From positions 4,940,001 to 5,004,000 of the forward strand of contig NC_088710.1 in NCBI RefSeq assembly GCF_963576615.1: a stretch of 64,000 bases of DNA. The letters run 5' to 3'. A program made the position numbers and the translations under genes. Every line of letters begins with the position of its first letter. Positions within the stretch are counted from its first letter, which is position 1. This stretch comes from Watersipora subatra. Its lineage: Eukaryota; Bryozoa; Gymnolaemata; Cheilostomatida; Watersiporidae. The notes under the pieces are model-generated. The model saw only the letters and a list, made by a program, of their open reading frames with translations, had not been told where the DNA came from and made no database searches. Below, in pieces: positions 13,301 through 22,900 of the stretch.

Positions 13301-15565
13301 TATCATATTTACTACTGTATACTAGTCTATCATATTTACTACTGTGTACTAGTCTATCATATTTACTACTGTATACTAGTCTATCATATTTACTACTGTA
13401 TACTAGTATATCATATTCACTACTGTGCACTAGTCTATCATATTTACTACTGTATACTAGTCTATCATATTTACTACTGTATACTAGTATATCATATTTA
13501 CTACTGTATACTAGTCTATCATATTTACTACTGTATACTAGTATATCATATTCACTACTGTGCACTAGTCTATCATATTTACTACTGTATACTAGTCTAT
13601 CATATTTACTACTGTATACTAGTCTATCATATTTACTACTGTGTACTAGTCTATCATATTTACTACTGTGTACTAGTCTATCATATTTACTACTGTATAC
13701 TAGTATATCATATTCACTACTGTGCACTAGTCTATCATATTTACTACTGTATACTAGTCTATCATATTTACTACTGTGTACTAGTCTATCATATTTACTA
13801 CTGTATACTAGTCTATCATATTTACTACTGTGTGCTAGTCTATCATATTTACTACTGTATACTAGTCTATCATATTTACTACTGTGTGCTAGTCTATCAT
13901 ATTTACTACTGTATACTAGTCTATCATATTTACTACTGTGTACTAGTCTATTATATTTACTACTGTGTACTAGTCTATCATATTTACTACTGTATACTAG
14001 TCTATCATATTTACTACTGTATACTACTCTATCATATTTACTACTATGTACTAGTCTATCATATTTACTACTGTGTACTAGTCTATCATATTTACTACTG
14101 TGTACTAGTCTATCATATTTACTACTGTGTACTAGTCTATCATATTTACTACTGTGTACTAGTCTATCATATTTACTACTGTGTACTAGTCTATCATATT
14201 TACTACTGTATACTATATCATATTTACTACTGTGTACTAGTCTATCATATTTACTACTGTATACTAGTCTATCATATTTACTACTGTATACTAGTCTATC
14301 ATATTTACTACTGTATACTAGTCTATTATATTTACTACTGTGTACTAGTCTATTATATTTACTACTGTGTACTAGTCTATCATATTTACTACTGTATACT
14401 AGTCTATCATATTTACTACTGTATACTACTCTATCATATTTACTACTATGTACTAGTCTATCATATTTACTACTGTGTACTAGTCTATCATATTTACTAC
14501 TGTGTACTAGTCTATCATATTTACTACTGTGTACTAGTCTATCATATTTACTACTGTGTACTAGTCTATCATATTTACTACTGTATACTATATCATATTT
14601 ACTACTGTATACTAGTCTATCATATTTACTACTGTGTACTAGTCTATCATATTTACTACTGTGTACTAGTCTATCATATTTACTACTGTATACTATATCA
14701 TATTTACTACTGTATACTAGTCTATCATATTTACTACTGTGTACTAGTCTATCATATTTACTACTGTGTACTAGTCTATCATATTTACGACTGTGTACTA
14801 GTATATCATATTCACTACTGTGTACTAGTATATCATATTCACTACTGTGTACTAGTTCATCCTGTTTGTGTCTTAACATTATATACTTATCTGCAGTCCA
14901 TGAAAGTGAAGCTTCAGCCACCTTCAGCTACAGAACTCCCAGCTTATAACCCGATTCTCCCGCCCAGCGCCATCACTCAGGTTCTTCTGCTGGCCAATCC
15001 AAATAAGGTTTGTACATGCATGTTCAGTTGAAACTTCACCTCACCCAGTTTTTTTCACTTCTATGTACAAATTTTATCTTATAATACTGGCTATATTGTT
15101 GTTTCAAATTTCAAAGCAAATGATATGTTATTCTATGAGCAACCATGTTGTGACTTTTTATTCCATCCATCACCCAATAACTAGGAATTGTCACGCCTCT
15201 TCATGCATTGCTATCATCAATGTGTAAGGATTTTGTTGAGAGCTCAGAGAAAGAAGATGGATTGGTTAAACCTTTTCGGATTTTCATAGATCCAAGTGCT
15301 CTGCATTTAAAGTTATTTGTAGAAGTTAGATAAAGTTTATTAAATCATTTTAGCATATCAGCTTGCGCATTCTCATCCATTACTTTCTGTGTTGTAGGAG
15401 AAAGTGAAACCTCATCTAGTACTTCTTGTGTTGTAGGAGAAAGCGAAACTTAATCTAGCAATTTCTATGTTGTAGGAAAAAGTGAAACTCAAGTATAAGC
15501 TGTCCTATCTAGCTGATGGCATATCTGTAGCCGATACAGGAGACATAGCAAACTTTCCCCTCTGA
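1243..15565 (+). CDS. GGA: GGA-type clathrin adaptor (ARF-binding), 5'-partial, 15 exons
   Basis: Golgi-localised, gamma-ear-containing, ARF-binding adaptors sort DxxLL cargo at the trans-Golgi network and endosomes. Coding exons: 1243-1341, 4093-4216, 4471-4607, 5656-5768, 5855-6048, 6898-6966, 7990-8043, 8324-8490, 9431-9598, 9940-10096, 10485-10617, 11336-11502, 11654-11817, 14897-15007, 15476-15565. Every join keeps frame, giving 648 visible codons and a TGA stop. Domains in visible residue numbers: C-terminal part of VHS about 1-80; GAT about 115-245, with the AANRLIKNMV hook that binds ARF-GTP and the LQAND helix of the ubiquitin-binding half; Ser/Thr/Pro/Ala-rich hinge 246-528; gamma-adaptin ear about 528-648 (PSAITQVLLLANP). 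Length and order match animal GGA proteins. The N-terminal VHS exons are outside the window. The single gene could be co-orthologous to vertebrate GGA1-3; which paralogue is closest cannot be told by eye. Confidence 0.93.
2045..3018. repeat. About 31-bp minisatellite (ACATGTAAGGTTATATATAC type)
   Basis: About 30 degenerate copies of a unit built from ACATGTAAGG, TTATATATAC and TAGTACTAGTA. Copies vary in length through TAG/TA indels. The array lies in the GGA intron between the exons ending at 1341 and starting at 4093. Minus-strand frames here are repeat artefacts. Confidence 0.9.
4093..4216 (+). CDS. GGA: GGA exon b: VHS domain (C-terminal helices)
   Basis: Reads YFGDKTSPKVKTKCIELLYR then WSLDLRHEPKILDAYEMLK, matching the KVKNKILELLYSW and AYQMLKKQG region of GGA VHS domains. 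The acceptor is TTTGTAG and the donor GTAGGG, leaving phase 1. Confidence 0.9.
4471..4607 (+). CDS. GGA: GGA exon c: VHS-GAT linker
   Basis: Follows in phase (split Gly codon). It encodes an acidic, low-complexity linker ending in FDDEDKSK, equivalent to FEDEEKSK just before the GAT domain in vertebrate GGA1. The donor GTGCCT is weak, but the Lys/Leu junction agrees with the family. Confidence 0.82.
4666..5433. mobile_element. Tigger/pogo-like non-autonomous DNA transposon, copy 1
   Basis: Ends are inverted repeats of the form CAGYCATACCTCGACATA, flanked by TA/AT-rich target sequence. The interior resembles the element at 7012-7788 (shared GAAAGCGAG, AGAGCTGG-like and TTTTTTAGAGG blocks) and the right end resembles the terminal region of Tigger-type elements. 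No transposase frame survives. It sits in a GGA intron. Confidence 0.72.
5656..5768 (+). CDS. GGA: GGA exon d: GAT domain, ARF-binding hook
   Basis: Encodes LLARLLRSKHPDDLQAANRL followed by IKNMVKQDEEKQEKISQ. The AANxLIKxMV segment is the helix-loop-helix hook that contacts GTP-bound ARF in GGA proteins, and the conserved Asn and Ile are present. Acceptor TTGCAG; donor GTAGAT after phase 2. Confidence 0.93.
5855..6048 (+). CDS. GGA: GGA exon e: GAT three-helix bundle, first part
   Basis: Encodes RFNLLETVRNNVKLLNEML and later RPKLFKLASDTEGSDSDGM, aligning with NNVKLLTEM and RPTLFRLASDTEDND of GGA1. The donor GTACGT at 6049 gives phase 1, which joins the exon at 6898 correctly. Confidence 0.92.
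6898..6966 (+). CDS. GGA: GGA exon f: GAT C-terminal helix
   Basis: Encodes SQVLQANDDVVQISQRYKEV. The LQAND motif marks the ubiquitin- and Rabaptin-binding end of the GAT domain. The acceptor is TTATTAG, not the following CTCAG, because only that choice preserves the frame. Confidence 0.9.
7012..7788. mobile_element. Tigger/pogo-like non-autonomous DNA transposon, copy 2
   Basis: Begins TA-CAGTCACACCTCGACATAC. The right end is a decayed inverted copy. It is related along its length to 4666-5433 and lies in the same orientation in a neighbouring GGA intron. It contains an internal duplication of about 60 bp (GTAGCACCAAAGTGTAGCAT type, near 7363-7500). No coding capacity remains. Confidence 0.7.
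7990..8043 (+). CDS. GGA: GGA exon g: start of hinge
   Basis: A 54-nt exon encoding AEAAGDQKKPAALSDDLAG. It is phase 1 on both sides, so skipping it would keep frame. Acceptor GTTTCAG at 7989; donor GTCTCG. Hinge sequence is not conserved, so support comes from phase continuity and borders. Confidence 0.72.
8324..8490 (+). CDS. GGA: GGA exon h: hinge with DIF/DLF motifs
   Basis: Ser/Thr/Pro/Ala-rich unstructured hinge containing NSDIFSGF and SSILDLFSTP. Such short acidic-hydrophobic motifs are typical of clathrin-adaptor linkers. Acceptor TTTTAG, consensus donor GTAAGT. Confidence 0.85.
9431..9598 (+). CDS. GGA: GGA exon i: hinge
   Basis: 56 codons of Pro/Thr/Ala/Ser-rich hinge with NLDDLFTFN near the end. 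The frame remains open past the donor (GTCTGG) into the intron, so the boundary rests on phase agreement with the next exon. Confidence 0.82.
9940..10096 (+). CDS. GGA: GGA exon j: hinge with internal DxxLL and clathrin box
   Basis: Contains ESGDDIGLLSLDGQ. DIGLL fits the DxxLL signal that in vertebrate GGA1/3 binds the VHS domain internally, and LLSLD fits the clathrin box L-hydrophobic-x-hydrophobic-acidic. Both map to 10009-10032. Acceptor TTTTAG; donor GTATGT. Confidence 0.86.
10485..10617 (+). CDS. GGA: GGA exon k: conserved hinge segment
   Basis: Encodes MEDLDFLGQDLLQKTKP, similar to LDDLDLLGKTLLQQ in GGA1. The donor is placed inside AAAGTAGGTG so that the in-frame TAG is removed, and phase 2 joins the 11336 exon as a Lys codon. 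Confidence 0.85.
10905..11085. repeat. 15-bp minisatellite (GTAGATGCCATCTGC)
   Basis: About eleven near-identical 15-bp copies within a broader zone (10630-11110) of degenerate related repeats. Each unit is partly palindromic (AGATGCCATCT). It lies in the GGA intron between 10617 and 11336; open frames of 100-111 codons here are artefacts. Confidence 0.9.
11336..11502 (+). CDS. GGA: GGA exon l: end of hinge
   Basis: Encodes AAPSQPAKQSLNQLKASNV and a Val/Pro-rich stretch ending HVPITTVKP, comparable to ITVPLESIKPS just before the GAE domain of GGA1. Phase 2 in, phase 1 out; donor GTCTGT. Confidence 0.86.
11654..11817 (+). CDS. GGA: GGA exon m: gamma-adaptin ear, first half
   Basis: Encodes LPPLSVYDKDCVKLVIHFAQ through KSVIFQAAVPK, the start of the GAE immunoglobulin-like fold (compare VYDQHGFRILFHFA and IVFQSAVPKVMKV). 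The donor is GTGATT; the frame then runs on fortuitously through the 27-bp array. Confidence 0.93.
11851..14856. repeat. 27-bp minisatellite, about 110 copies
   Basis: Unit is TACTACTGTRTACTAGTCTA followed by TCATATT. It fills almost the entire intron that splits the GAE domain. Variants (GTGTAC/GTATAC, GTGCAC, GTCTATTA, a shortened TACTATATCA unit) recur in blocks, for example around 12781 and again 243 bp later, showing segmental duplication within the array. Since 27 is divisible by three and several frames lack stops, three frames of 1028-1101 codons arise by chance. Confidence 0.97.
14897..15007 (+). CDS. GGA: GGA exon n: gamma-adaptin ear, core
   Basis: Encodes SMKVKLQPPSATELPAYNP then ILPPSAITQVLLLANPNK, nearly identical to the GGA1 sequence VKLQPPSGTELPAFNP and PSAITQVLLLANP. 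This is the strongest identifier of the gene. Acceptor CTGCAG; donor GTTTGT. Confidence 0.97.
15384..15500 (+). repeat. Triplicated 39-bp splice-acceptor unit
   Basis: Three tandem copies of TGTTGTAG followed by GARAAAGYGAAAC, with acceptor AGs ending at 15397, 15436 and 15475, exactly 39 bp apart. Only the third copy leads into an open GAE reading frame. Confidence 0.9.
15476..15565 (+). CDS. GGA: GGA exon o: C-terminal end of the ear and stop
   Basis: Encodes EKVKLKYKLSYLADGISV and ends DTGDIANFPL, then TGA at 15563. It matches EKVRLRYKLTF and the GDVDQFPP end of GGA1. The acceptor is the last of three tandem copies; the two upstream ones lead to an in-frame stop. Confidence 0.92.
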   Translation, partial: EKVKLKYKLSYLADGISVADTGDIANFPL

Positions 15566-16940
15566 CCTGTAGAACACTTTCTCTTATTCAGCTTTTATAT
15601 GAATTATACTTCTCATGCTTTCTTATAACTTACCAGCTGAGCACTGAAGGTGCCACTTCATCCAGGGTGCGCTATCCCCATGCAATTAATTATGCTATTG
15701 GTTACGCGCCACACCCCTCTTCTACACCCATGTCTTGTTTATTTTATGGTATTAATATATTTTTGCTGTAAAAACAGTTCTAATCTTGTTTATGTGCAGT
15801 TTGACAGTATCAATTAAGGCATGGGTTTTCTTTATTGTGGTATCGTCTTATCTTGTAAGTGTAGCGAGATTATTTGACCATCTGTTTGGACAATTGCTCT
15901 CTGTACCGAGGCATGTTGCAACTTGAAATTTCCAAATCTATCTTATACTCTGTGTTAATCGATGTCAAGGTATACGAGCTGCATGAAGTTTTCTTCCAAA
16001 TGTGTGACACTTTTGGAATCATGTCAATTTCTAGTACATGTATAATATTAAGTTAGCGAAAAGTATTGAAGTGACTTCAAACTATATAAGAATATTTGAT
16101 ATTTAGCCAGTAGAATACCACAATGGTACTTGATAATTTTCTTGAGATTTTGTTGGAGCTCCTATGTTGTCTGCTTGTCTCGAATATGATAAAGGTTAGT
16201 ACACCAAACCCATGGCATCTACTGTATAAGATGTGCAAAATTCATTAAGTTTGACTAAAAAACAACCTAATTGATGGTTTGGTTTATTGATGAGATCATA
16301 CCGAAAACAAGCAGTTTGCACACCAGGCATGCAGTAAGTGTGACTGAAGCAACTATATACTCTAGTTTAAACATATTCAAGAAGTCTGGCTTCAACTGTC
16401 GTACCATAGTACATGTGGCAAGTATAATTAATGTGGGCGACAAACTAAGTTTATTCATGTTTTTTGAAGCAGCAAGTAGTTGAAGATCGCTCGAAAGGTG
16501 TCATATATGCACATTTGGTGTGGTTAGTTTTCATTGTACATACAATGATACGCGCATGTACCTGAACTGTTCACGCCTGTGTTAACAGGGGAGTTGTCTA
16601 TTCAATAGTTATGCGTGCCTCGAAACATTACCGTGAAGGCGATTTCTACAAAAGAATGTGGCCATAAAACTATCTCGCCGCGTAAAGAATTCTATGATAA
16701 GTGCTGATTGGACACATTGCAGGGTCACAACGGGGTTAATTAAAAAGTCTCGTGGATGATTATTGTTAATTAATGAGTGAGTGCGTATTACTTCAATCAT
16801 ACCTGGCTTTGGCTAAAGAGCAACAGTTGCTCATACTGTTTTTTACGAAACGCACAAACTTGCTTTTATTGCTGCTATGTTTTGGTTTTTCGAAATAATA
16901 GATTATCGATGACTGCTCCACATTTTTCGGAAACTCCAAT
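15566..16940. other. Intergenic region GGA to ANO8-like gene
   Basis: AT-rich DNA holding the GGA 3' UTR and presumably the ANO8-like promoter. No canonical AATAAA was seen soon after the GGA stop, and no clear TATA box before 16941. Short frames at 15874-16056 and 16271-16483 look random. Confidence 0.5.
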
Positions 16941-16953
16941 ATGTCTGCATCTG
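16941..16953 (+). CDS. ANO8: ANO8-like exon 1: start codon, 13 nt coding
   Basis: ATGTCTGCATCTG followed by the consensus donor GTAAGT. It supplies MSAS plus the first base of a Gly codon, exactly the phase 1 needed by the exon at 17414. Position -3 is A. A farther upstream start cannot be excluded. Confidence 0.55.
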
Positions 16954-19900
16954 GTAAGTCTAGCGTGCAATTATTACGCCCTTGATGAGTATGACCTTTA
17001 GGCCTATTAGTGCTTATTAAAAATGTACGACTGAAACCCTAACAATCTTACTTTATAAATGCTTTGATTTATTGTTGCAAAGCTTTGCGTGTGCATATCA
17101 TTCGCTACTGATACACACACGGTCCACATTAACTTTATTTATTTTTTATTACTTTTGGAATCTAAATTGAAAATTTTAATTATTAATTATAATCTAGTTT
17201 TTACAAAAACGAAATGATTATTTTTCAGCCTGCTGAGTTAAAAAGATAAATCAGCTTTTTTATGTTTGTTTCTCAATTATTGAGATAACACCCCGTAGTA
17301 ACTAGCAAGTGGCTGTGATAAGTCTATTATAGTTAGTGATTTTGCTCTAATTCTCAACTCTGCTGTGCTTTTGTATCATAGATCAAATAATCACATTTTG
17401 AATGTTTCTGCAGGCTTGGGCACTAAACTTGGATATGTTCACAGAAAGTTGACAAAGATAGGCAGTTGGACAGCAGAGTCGAACAAATCTAGTGAATGTG
17501 ATGTGGTTATACAGTTTCCAAAGAATGCATCAACGAATACTATTGACTGGCTTGCTGGTGCCATAACGAAGTCGGCAAATGGCCTGGTTATTAACATCTG
17601 CAAACATGAACGAACTGGACTAACAAATATGCTTGTCTCATGTTCATTCCAAGGGTATGTGGCTAGTTATTGCAAAGTGTTTTTTATGACACTGCCCATA
17701 CCTGTTTGACTTTGAAGTAATCTGTCACTAGTTTGGTTGACTCTGTGCTATACCTGCACATTAGCATAGGTTACAGTGATTGCCTACTAACTGTTTTTAA
17801 TGCTATTCGGGTTGTCAGGATCACGATTCTTCGAACCTGTCCTTGAGTGACAAGGGGTGAGATGTTTATAAAATGTTCTAAAAATGCATTTTTAGAATGG
17901 TATTTAAATTTGACACCGTGTAGAGCTATAATGTCTAATCAAAATGTTTGTAGGCTACTCATTGAGTGAAACCCGTTGGTGAATGGAAGAAACTTAGTAA
18001 CCATATACATAGCCAACTACATAGCCATACATTAACTACTGCCACTGTCATTCCCAAAACAAAAACTCTAGGTTAATATCAGTAAAAATGAGCCTTGGTA
18101 TATAGCTTTAAACCTTGCAAATACCTGTCTCAATAGATGTACATGACCAGGTGTTGATTAATAGATGTATCCATTACTGCATAGCAGCTGATATAGGCAC
18201 CTTTAGATGGATTTTTGTAAATGTGTTATCAGACCTGTCAACCTGGTGCTATGCAAATGAGGGAGAAATTAGCCTCTAAAGCCTCACCCGAGCGGACAAG
18301 TTGTTAAATGGGGACCTAGGCAGGTTAAAATTGGATTTCAGCTCTAAAATTATGCTTAACTCATATCCCAACTACCCTTAGTGCTTGATGCTATGATGGC
18401 AGGGCTGTATCTACCTGTTTGGGAATGGTACTGCGGGGAGAGTTCGAGAGGGGTGCCGAGCGCCCTCTCTGTAGGGGGGTCCCCAGGAAATTTTTTAGTA
18501 TAACTAGTCAAATGGTGCAAATCTAGCACACTTGGCTCCTGATGGGGCAAATGTTCTAACAGTAAATTTGACATTATAAATCAGTTTTCTAAATATAAAA
18601 CTGTTTATTGAGATTGTCTTTAACAACGCTTATTAAAAGTACAATGTGAATGGAAGCTGCTAAAGGGGTTGGCCACAGCTAGCATGAGGTAGAATTATCA
18701 CCAGGTACAATGCTGAATGGTGTAGGAGACGAGTAGTCTCCTATGAAATAATTTAAATAAATAAGATTGTGAAGTTAAAAAGTAAAATTAATAGAGCACC
18801 GTGTTAAAAATAATGCGCTTATACTATAGTCTATAATACTGAGCAAGTAGTAGATTTAAGTTTGAGCTATGCATGTTACATGCATCGCTCAAACTTAAAT
18901 TCATTTCTATGAACAAATTATTTTGTACATAAGCATTAATTTACATATCTACTACTACAAAAAGAAATACAACCATGCGCAATTGTCTCTGTATGAAAAG
19001 CTTGGAAGCATTCCTTTCAGTAGAGTCCAACGCTATAACGTTGCCGAGCGAGCTACCATAACGATCGTTTTTTTTTGTATATTTCAAGTATACCAAAAGT
19101 CCAAAAAGTTGACATCACTTCTATCATCTGAATTATTTTTATTCTGATCAGACAAAAAATCACTAACGATCGCAGGATCAAATATTTTTTTATTTTACCG
19201 TTGTGAAAGTCGAGCCGATGTTGACTGGGTTTTCCAACTTTTATTCTTTTCCAAGGAGGCGCGATTTCTTTAGCTTTTAGCACAAAGCAACGCCTCTCAG
19301 ATAATCGTTTCACATTGTAATTCATCGACTAATACGTATCTCATTGATGATACAGTATTTAAAACTTACTAGCATTCATATATTTTGCCTCTCGCTCGCG
19401 GGCCACATAAAATGATTTACCGGGCCCACATGTGGCCGCGTGCATTGTGTTTGACACCTGTGGACTACTTCAAAGGCCATAAAATTACTGAACGATGATT
19501 CTGTACACGAAACCATAAACAAGTGTCTTTGGCGATACAACGAGTCTTTCGTTATCATTAGATTACGCGCTTCACGTTAATGATATAGCGACTGGTAAAT
19601 AAATGGCTTGGTATGTTATTCTAGAGCACAAAACATAAATCCGGGAGTTTAACGGGAGGTTTTATGTTTGCGGGAGGGTAATATCAATTCCGGGAGGGTC
19701 CCGCAAAATCCGGGAGAGTTGACAGCTCTGTGTTATTGTTACATTGTTAGTAATTTTATACTTAATCACTGCCGCTCTCTATCTTAGCCTGTGAGCCTTA
19801 GCGCACTTATCTTCAAGACTCACCGCATTTGGTAGCCGGCTATCTAGTCAGCACGATTGCTGAGCTTGTCACATCTTTTCAGGCTTCTTAAGGGAGCAGA

Positions 19901-22900
19901 AGAAATTTTGTTGAAGAAAAAACTAAAAGACAAACATGGAGGTCAGCTCCGGGATTTCTTTGTCGAAGATTCTAAAATGTATGAGGATGTCGATCGGCCT
20001 TCATTATTCTTCACGAGTCAGGAGCGTCAGCAAGTTATCCTACACCTCATCAACAATATCAGGCTAAACCATACAGACACGATAGAGGGTCATGTGATGC
20101 TTGAAGGCCAGGCTATTGGTGAGTGAATCTCGGGCAGACCTGGCTAGGAATAGCTTGAGGATGGATGGCTTTATTTTTATTTCACAGAGTTATTGCGTAT
20201 TCATAGCTTCATGAAAAATTGTGCTGAGGAGCTGACCTGAGTTTACCTTTAAAATAATTTGTGTGAGAGAAGTTGTCTCTCTTAGTTTCATTGCAAAGTT
20301 TTATTTGGTAATTGTAAAATATGCCAGCTACTTAGTTGCTATATATCAACGATCTCATGATATTGTCCTACAGGTGGTTGGGATATCTCAAAGCCATCAA
20401 GTAAATGCCTGTCTTATTTATTTGCATGGTTGATTTGATCATGAGGGAGTTGGAAAGTCAATCAACACTATGGTAACAATTATGTGGGTGCCTAGGGGAA
20501 GATGAACTAGTTGGCTAAAGTCGATGCGTTGTCTAGGGTAGCTCAATGTGTACAGCACAAATAATGTGACCCAGATAGTGAGATGTATTTGTATAGACAA
20601 TGATTGGTATATACTCATAAGCTCCCGGCGGAATGGCAAGTCTTGCTTGTTAATTGGGACCAAATGAATTAAATTCAGCTAAATGGACGTGCTAAAATGA
20701 ATGAAGGTAGTGGGAATACTACAAAGTAATACACAGGTCCTATGGGTATCCTTATTCTCTTACATTATCTTTATATATCAATGGTCTTGTGACTATGTGG
20801 GGCAGGTGGGCGGAAGGTGTCAGAGGCATGGATGAATGAATGCCTATCCAATTCACTTGCATGATTGATTTGTTATAAGAGTCAGAGAGGAATTGACATC
20901 ACTAAAAATCATCCTGGGTGAAAGAGACTGTCTCTTGTTATTCGCGAGCTTTGTATTCAGGGCAACTCACTGTATAAGGGAGTATTGAGCATCAGCATTT
21001 TATTGGCTTCACCAGCTGTTGTATCTTTATAGTAGCTAACAGCCTGGGCTGGTGTCTCGAAGTAGCAATCAATATATGCCAATACTTGCCAACGTCTCTA
21101 TCTTTTTTTATGTATGTTTTAGAAAACTCACAACTAAGTTAAAACAAAATCCTCCTTCTGTTTTATGCGTCACATTTGATCAGTTTCATTTCTGATGGAA
21201 CAGAGAGGGAGAGATAGTGAGGGAGAAGGGGAGAGCAGGGAGAGAGAGGGGGATAGGGAAGAAAGAGGGTGTAAGAGAGGGCGAGAGAAGTGAGATAGGG
21301 AGACCTAGGAGAGAGAGAGAGAGTGACAAGAAAGAAAAAGAGCGGTGAAAGGGAGAGCTAGGGTAAAGAGAGAGCTAAGGGAGAGAGAGATTGAGAAAAA
21401 AGAGAGGGGAGAGAGAGAGAGCGGAGAGAGGGAGAGAGGGAGGGAGTGAGAGAGAGAAGAGAAAGAAAGAGGAGAGATAGATTAGAGGGAGAGGTTGAAA
21501 AGAGAGGAAAGAGGAGAGAGTGAAGGGATGGGTACATTTGCAGTCTCTATCATAGCACCCCTCCCTTATTATAGAGCTCTAGCCAGGAATGCATATCTCT
21601 TTATTCTGGAATGTTGATCAGCTCTCCAACCATTTTACACGGATTAGTAAGTTACTCCTGCCATGAATAGCATACTTACATACATGTACTCTCTATTCTC
21701 AGCACAATATCTGGGCACCATAGCCTACCATGGTATTTCTGTCTGCGTATAGGTTGCGTTGCAGATACATTTTAATATCTATAGTACAAAGGCTAAAATA
21801 AGAGGCATCCACTTTAGCAATGCAATTACATGTATCGTACAATTCTTTGGTCCCATATCTCTATTATTATATATAAATTTATTAAACTGCCTTCTTTGTG
21901 CGAGAACCAAAAGGTCAAGGTCTCTAGGATATACACATGAAGGTGATGGGTAGAAAGCATTGTATCAGTTATATAGGTTTATTTTTGCTGTGTTACTTTC
22001 AACAGGTATTGGTTATTTTTTGTGTGTTAGGAACCTGTTCTTTTTACTGCTAGTTTGTCTTTTGTCTTGTTTAATGCTACTGAGCTTTCTCCCCTGAATC
22101 GGTCACTGCTGCCAGTAGTTGCGGAGTACCGCCAGTAGGTCTAAAACGCTGCCAGTTCTTATATGCTATTTAGGTAGATTGATGACTTTTGCAGTCCCTC
22201 GCATGGTCACGCTAAGCCTCATCAGGCAAATCTACCCACTGCATTGTCAGGCCGACCTGGAGGAGCTGCGAAAGACTTGGGTTTTCCGCTTCACATCATA
22301 TCAGCCACTCAGTAAGTTTCACTTTTGCTCCAAGTTTCTCCTGTTTGTAGTCGACACAAATATAATACATGAGGGAACGCACGGTGAAAGGTCTCTGGTA
22401 TAGTGTCTTCAAGATACCCACGGCTGTCATGGTATCAGAGTGTGACCAAGTAGTCAGCATTTCTCATCACTTTTACATACAAAATAAGTTGTCCTCTGTA
22501 CTTCCTGCCGATCGTAATTACAAGTATGTACTTGGTTTAAGTCTATAGCCCTACTACTTACATGTATATGCTGGTCTATTTGTATGAGTACTGGGCTTTT
22601 AATTTGTGCTCCAGAAAATTTCCCAATTTTCGCATTGCTGTCAACCCAACTTGCTAATGGCTAATGATTTCTGAGGCTAGATCCAGTGCTATTTGGGCAA
22701 CTTCGATTAGAGAAAATTTTCCGTGATGTTGAAGGTTGCACTTCAGTCGCACTCCTTTGAGTTTCTTAACAGAATAAAAATAGTCACTGTAAATACCTCT
22801 TTGATTAAAATTCATAGCATGAAACTATTTTGTGATCAAGCAGTGACCAAGTTTATCACTTTGGGATATTGAATATTCTAACAGCATGTTTCCTCGAGTA

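Larger units (their letters stand above)
18230..19730. mobile_element. Probable DNA transposon with CAGASCTGTCAAC ends
   Basis: Left end CAGACCTGTCAAC at 18230 and right end GTTGACAGCTCTG at 19730 are inverted copies. TGTTAT flanks both sides (18224-18229, 19731-19736). The right end is rich in CCGGGAG/GGGAGGGT repeats. No transposase frame was recognised. The interior contains a separate hAT-like terminus near 19380-19467. Confidence 0.5.

Noticed and set aside
11644..15031. Open frames of 1028-1101 codons on both strands
   Set aside because: They arise from a stop-free 27-bp tandem unit within an intron. The only real coding parts are the GGA exons 11654-11817 and 14897-15007.
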